Assembly: GCF_005116735.1 (NCBI RefSeq)
Contig: NZ_SWDB01000003.1
Coordinates: forward strand, 1-64,000
Direction of reading: 5' to 3'
DNA: 64,000 nucleotides
Source of the DNA: Thalassotalea mangrovi
GTDB taxonomy: Bacteria; Pseudomonadota; Gammaproteobacteria; Enterobacterales; Alteromonadaceae
Shown here: in pieces, positions 63,311 to 64,000 of the stretch
Position numbering within the stretch: position 1 is the stretch's first letter
How the letters are laid out: the number at the start of each line of letters is the position of its first letter
Notes under the pieces: generated by a model
Database searches by the model: none
Told to the model about the DNA's origin: nothing
The model's input: the letters and a program-made list of their open reading frames with translations, nothing else
Made by a program: the position numbers and the translations under genes

Positions 63311-63742
63311 ATGAGTGAGAATAATGAGTTTACCTTACATTCGGATTTGCAACGCGACTGTGTGCTAGTTGCGTCTTTGCCCTTGTGTGAGTTGTTGCTG
63401 TGTAACGACAGTCAGTACCGCTGGTTTATTATGGTACCGAGGCGTAACGACGTCAGTGACTTGCATCAGCTGGATTGGCAGGACTTACAGCAATTTATCA
63501 ATGAATCAAGCATGGTCAGTGAGTTACTGATGCAGGAATTTCAGGGCGATAAAATGAACGTTGCGGCTCTGGGTAATGTGACGCCGCAGCTGCATATTCA
63601 TCATATCGTGCGTTTTAAAGATGATCCGGTATGGCCAAAACCCATCTGGGGACAATTACCCCTCAAGCCTTATCCGCAAGGTGAAATCGATCGAATTCAG
63701 ACATCATTATCGGCGAAATTGGCCGAGATAATGGCGCAGTAA
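63311..63742 (+). CDS. HIT-domain protein
   Basis: A 143-residue histidine-triad-like protein. The motif is QLHIHHIVRF (about 98-107), a variant of the HxHxHxx nucleotide-phosphate-binding site. CELLLCNDSQYRWFIMVPRR near the start is typical of the proteobacterial subgroup. ATG 63311 is used because GGA lies at suitable distance; ATG 63305 would leave almost no spacing. The substrate is probably a nucleoside-phosphate derivative. It follows ylqF closely and convergently faces the panE end. Confidence 0.82.
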   Translation: MSENNEFTLHSDLQRDCVLVASLPLCELLLCNDSQYRWFIMVPRRNDVSDLHQLDWQDLQQFINESSMVSELLMQEFQGDKMNVAALGNVTPQLHIHHIVRFKDDPVWPKPIWGQLPLKPYPQGEIDRIQTSLSAKLAEIMAQ

Positions 63743-64000
63743 TTATTTTTTCTGTAACTGGTTGATTTGGGTCACGCACCACTGATTTTGTGGTGCCGCC
63801 CGGCCAGAATGTTGAGCGCAATTGACGATGTAGCCATTGATAAACTCAATTTCGCTTTGTCGGTGTGCCAAAATATCCTCGCGCATCGATGAACTGTTAC
63901 CCGCCGTCTGCCGGATGACCTGATAAATGGTATTGCGCAGACGCTCTGGCTCAAGGTTGATTTTTTCTACCTTAGCCTGAACTACGACTTCATTAATTAA
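63743..64000 (-). CDS. panE: 2-dehydropantoate 2-reductase, C-terminal part (partial)
   Basis: The last 85 codons of a minus-strand gene whose start lies beyond the window. The residues NSSSMREDILAHRQSEIEF followed by INGYIVNCA are the conserved C-terminal domain of PanE/ApbA, which reduces ketopantoate in pantothenate synthesis. Its stop begins on the base after the HIT gene stop, so the genes are convergent with no gap. The frame stays open to the window edge. Confidence 0.85.
   Translation of the reverse strand, partial: LINEVVVQAKVEKINLEPERLRNTIYQVIRQTAGNSSSMREDILAHRQSEIEFINGYIVNCAQHSGRAAPQNQWCVTQINQLQKK

Noticed and set aside
1..64000. tRNA or rRNA genes
   Set aside because: I looked for T-loop type GTTCGAATC segments and acceptor pairing in the gaps and found none.

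Overview
The window looks like a chromosome segment of a marine gammaproteobacterium of the Alteromonadales. The evidence is the E. coli-like gene content and order (srmB, fldB, dsbC-recJ-prfB-lysS, hmgA, rmf), the many TonB-dependent receptors and the beta-glucan degradation locus. Base composition is moderate, close to 47% GC by eye. No rRNA or tRNA gene, CRISPR array, phage or full insertion sequence was seen. The genus is not determined.

Region 1 (1-2.3 kb): a small ECF sigma factor set (DUF6249 membrane protein, sigma factor, two-helix membrane protein) and an unknown exported protein behind a perfect hairpin. Region 2 (2.3-22.6 kb): a beta-1,3-glucan (laminarin-type) locus. It has a LacI-type repressor, a cytoplasmic GH1, an MFS sugar importer, a lipoprotein GH3, a lipoprotein GH16 and a 1018-residue TonB receptor. 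A minus-strand set of two flavin-dependent halogenase-like proteins, SapC, a JmjC-type cupin and a DUF6445 protein follows the receptor. A secreted ADP-ribosylglycohydrolase-like protein is divergent to the receptor. Two nearly identical LacI-type operators, before the importer and before the receptor, tie the locus together.

Region 3 (22.7-30.2 kb): hmgA with a TyrR-like box, cnoX, msrA, a DUF3820 gene, an iron-uptake pair (siderophore receptor plus PiuC) behind a Fur box, and rmf. Region 4 (30.2-43.2 kb): a molybdenum block. A Moco riboswitch heads moaA-mobA-moaBCDE-modABC, with moeA divergent and enclosed by two 52-bp exact inverted copies of one palindrome. The molybdoenzyme that uses this cofactor, periplasmic nitrate reductase (napEFDABC), lies next to it.

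Region 5 (43.5-64 kb): mostly housekeeping genes: tmcA, an ABC-2 exporter, a KAS III enzyme, a hemolysin III-family protein, a DUF3545 small gene, talB, yaaA, srmB, fldB, dsbC, recJ, prfB with its programmed frameshift, lysS, ylqF, a HIT protein and the end of panE. Between yaaA and srmB is an accessory patch with two orphan genes and an unusual array of 14 short hairpins with different stems and recurring linkers. A MITE-like family with ATACCAATCAC termini occurs four times (1, 29.9, 57.2 and 59.1 kb), two of them as internally deleted miniatures.
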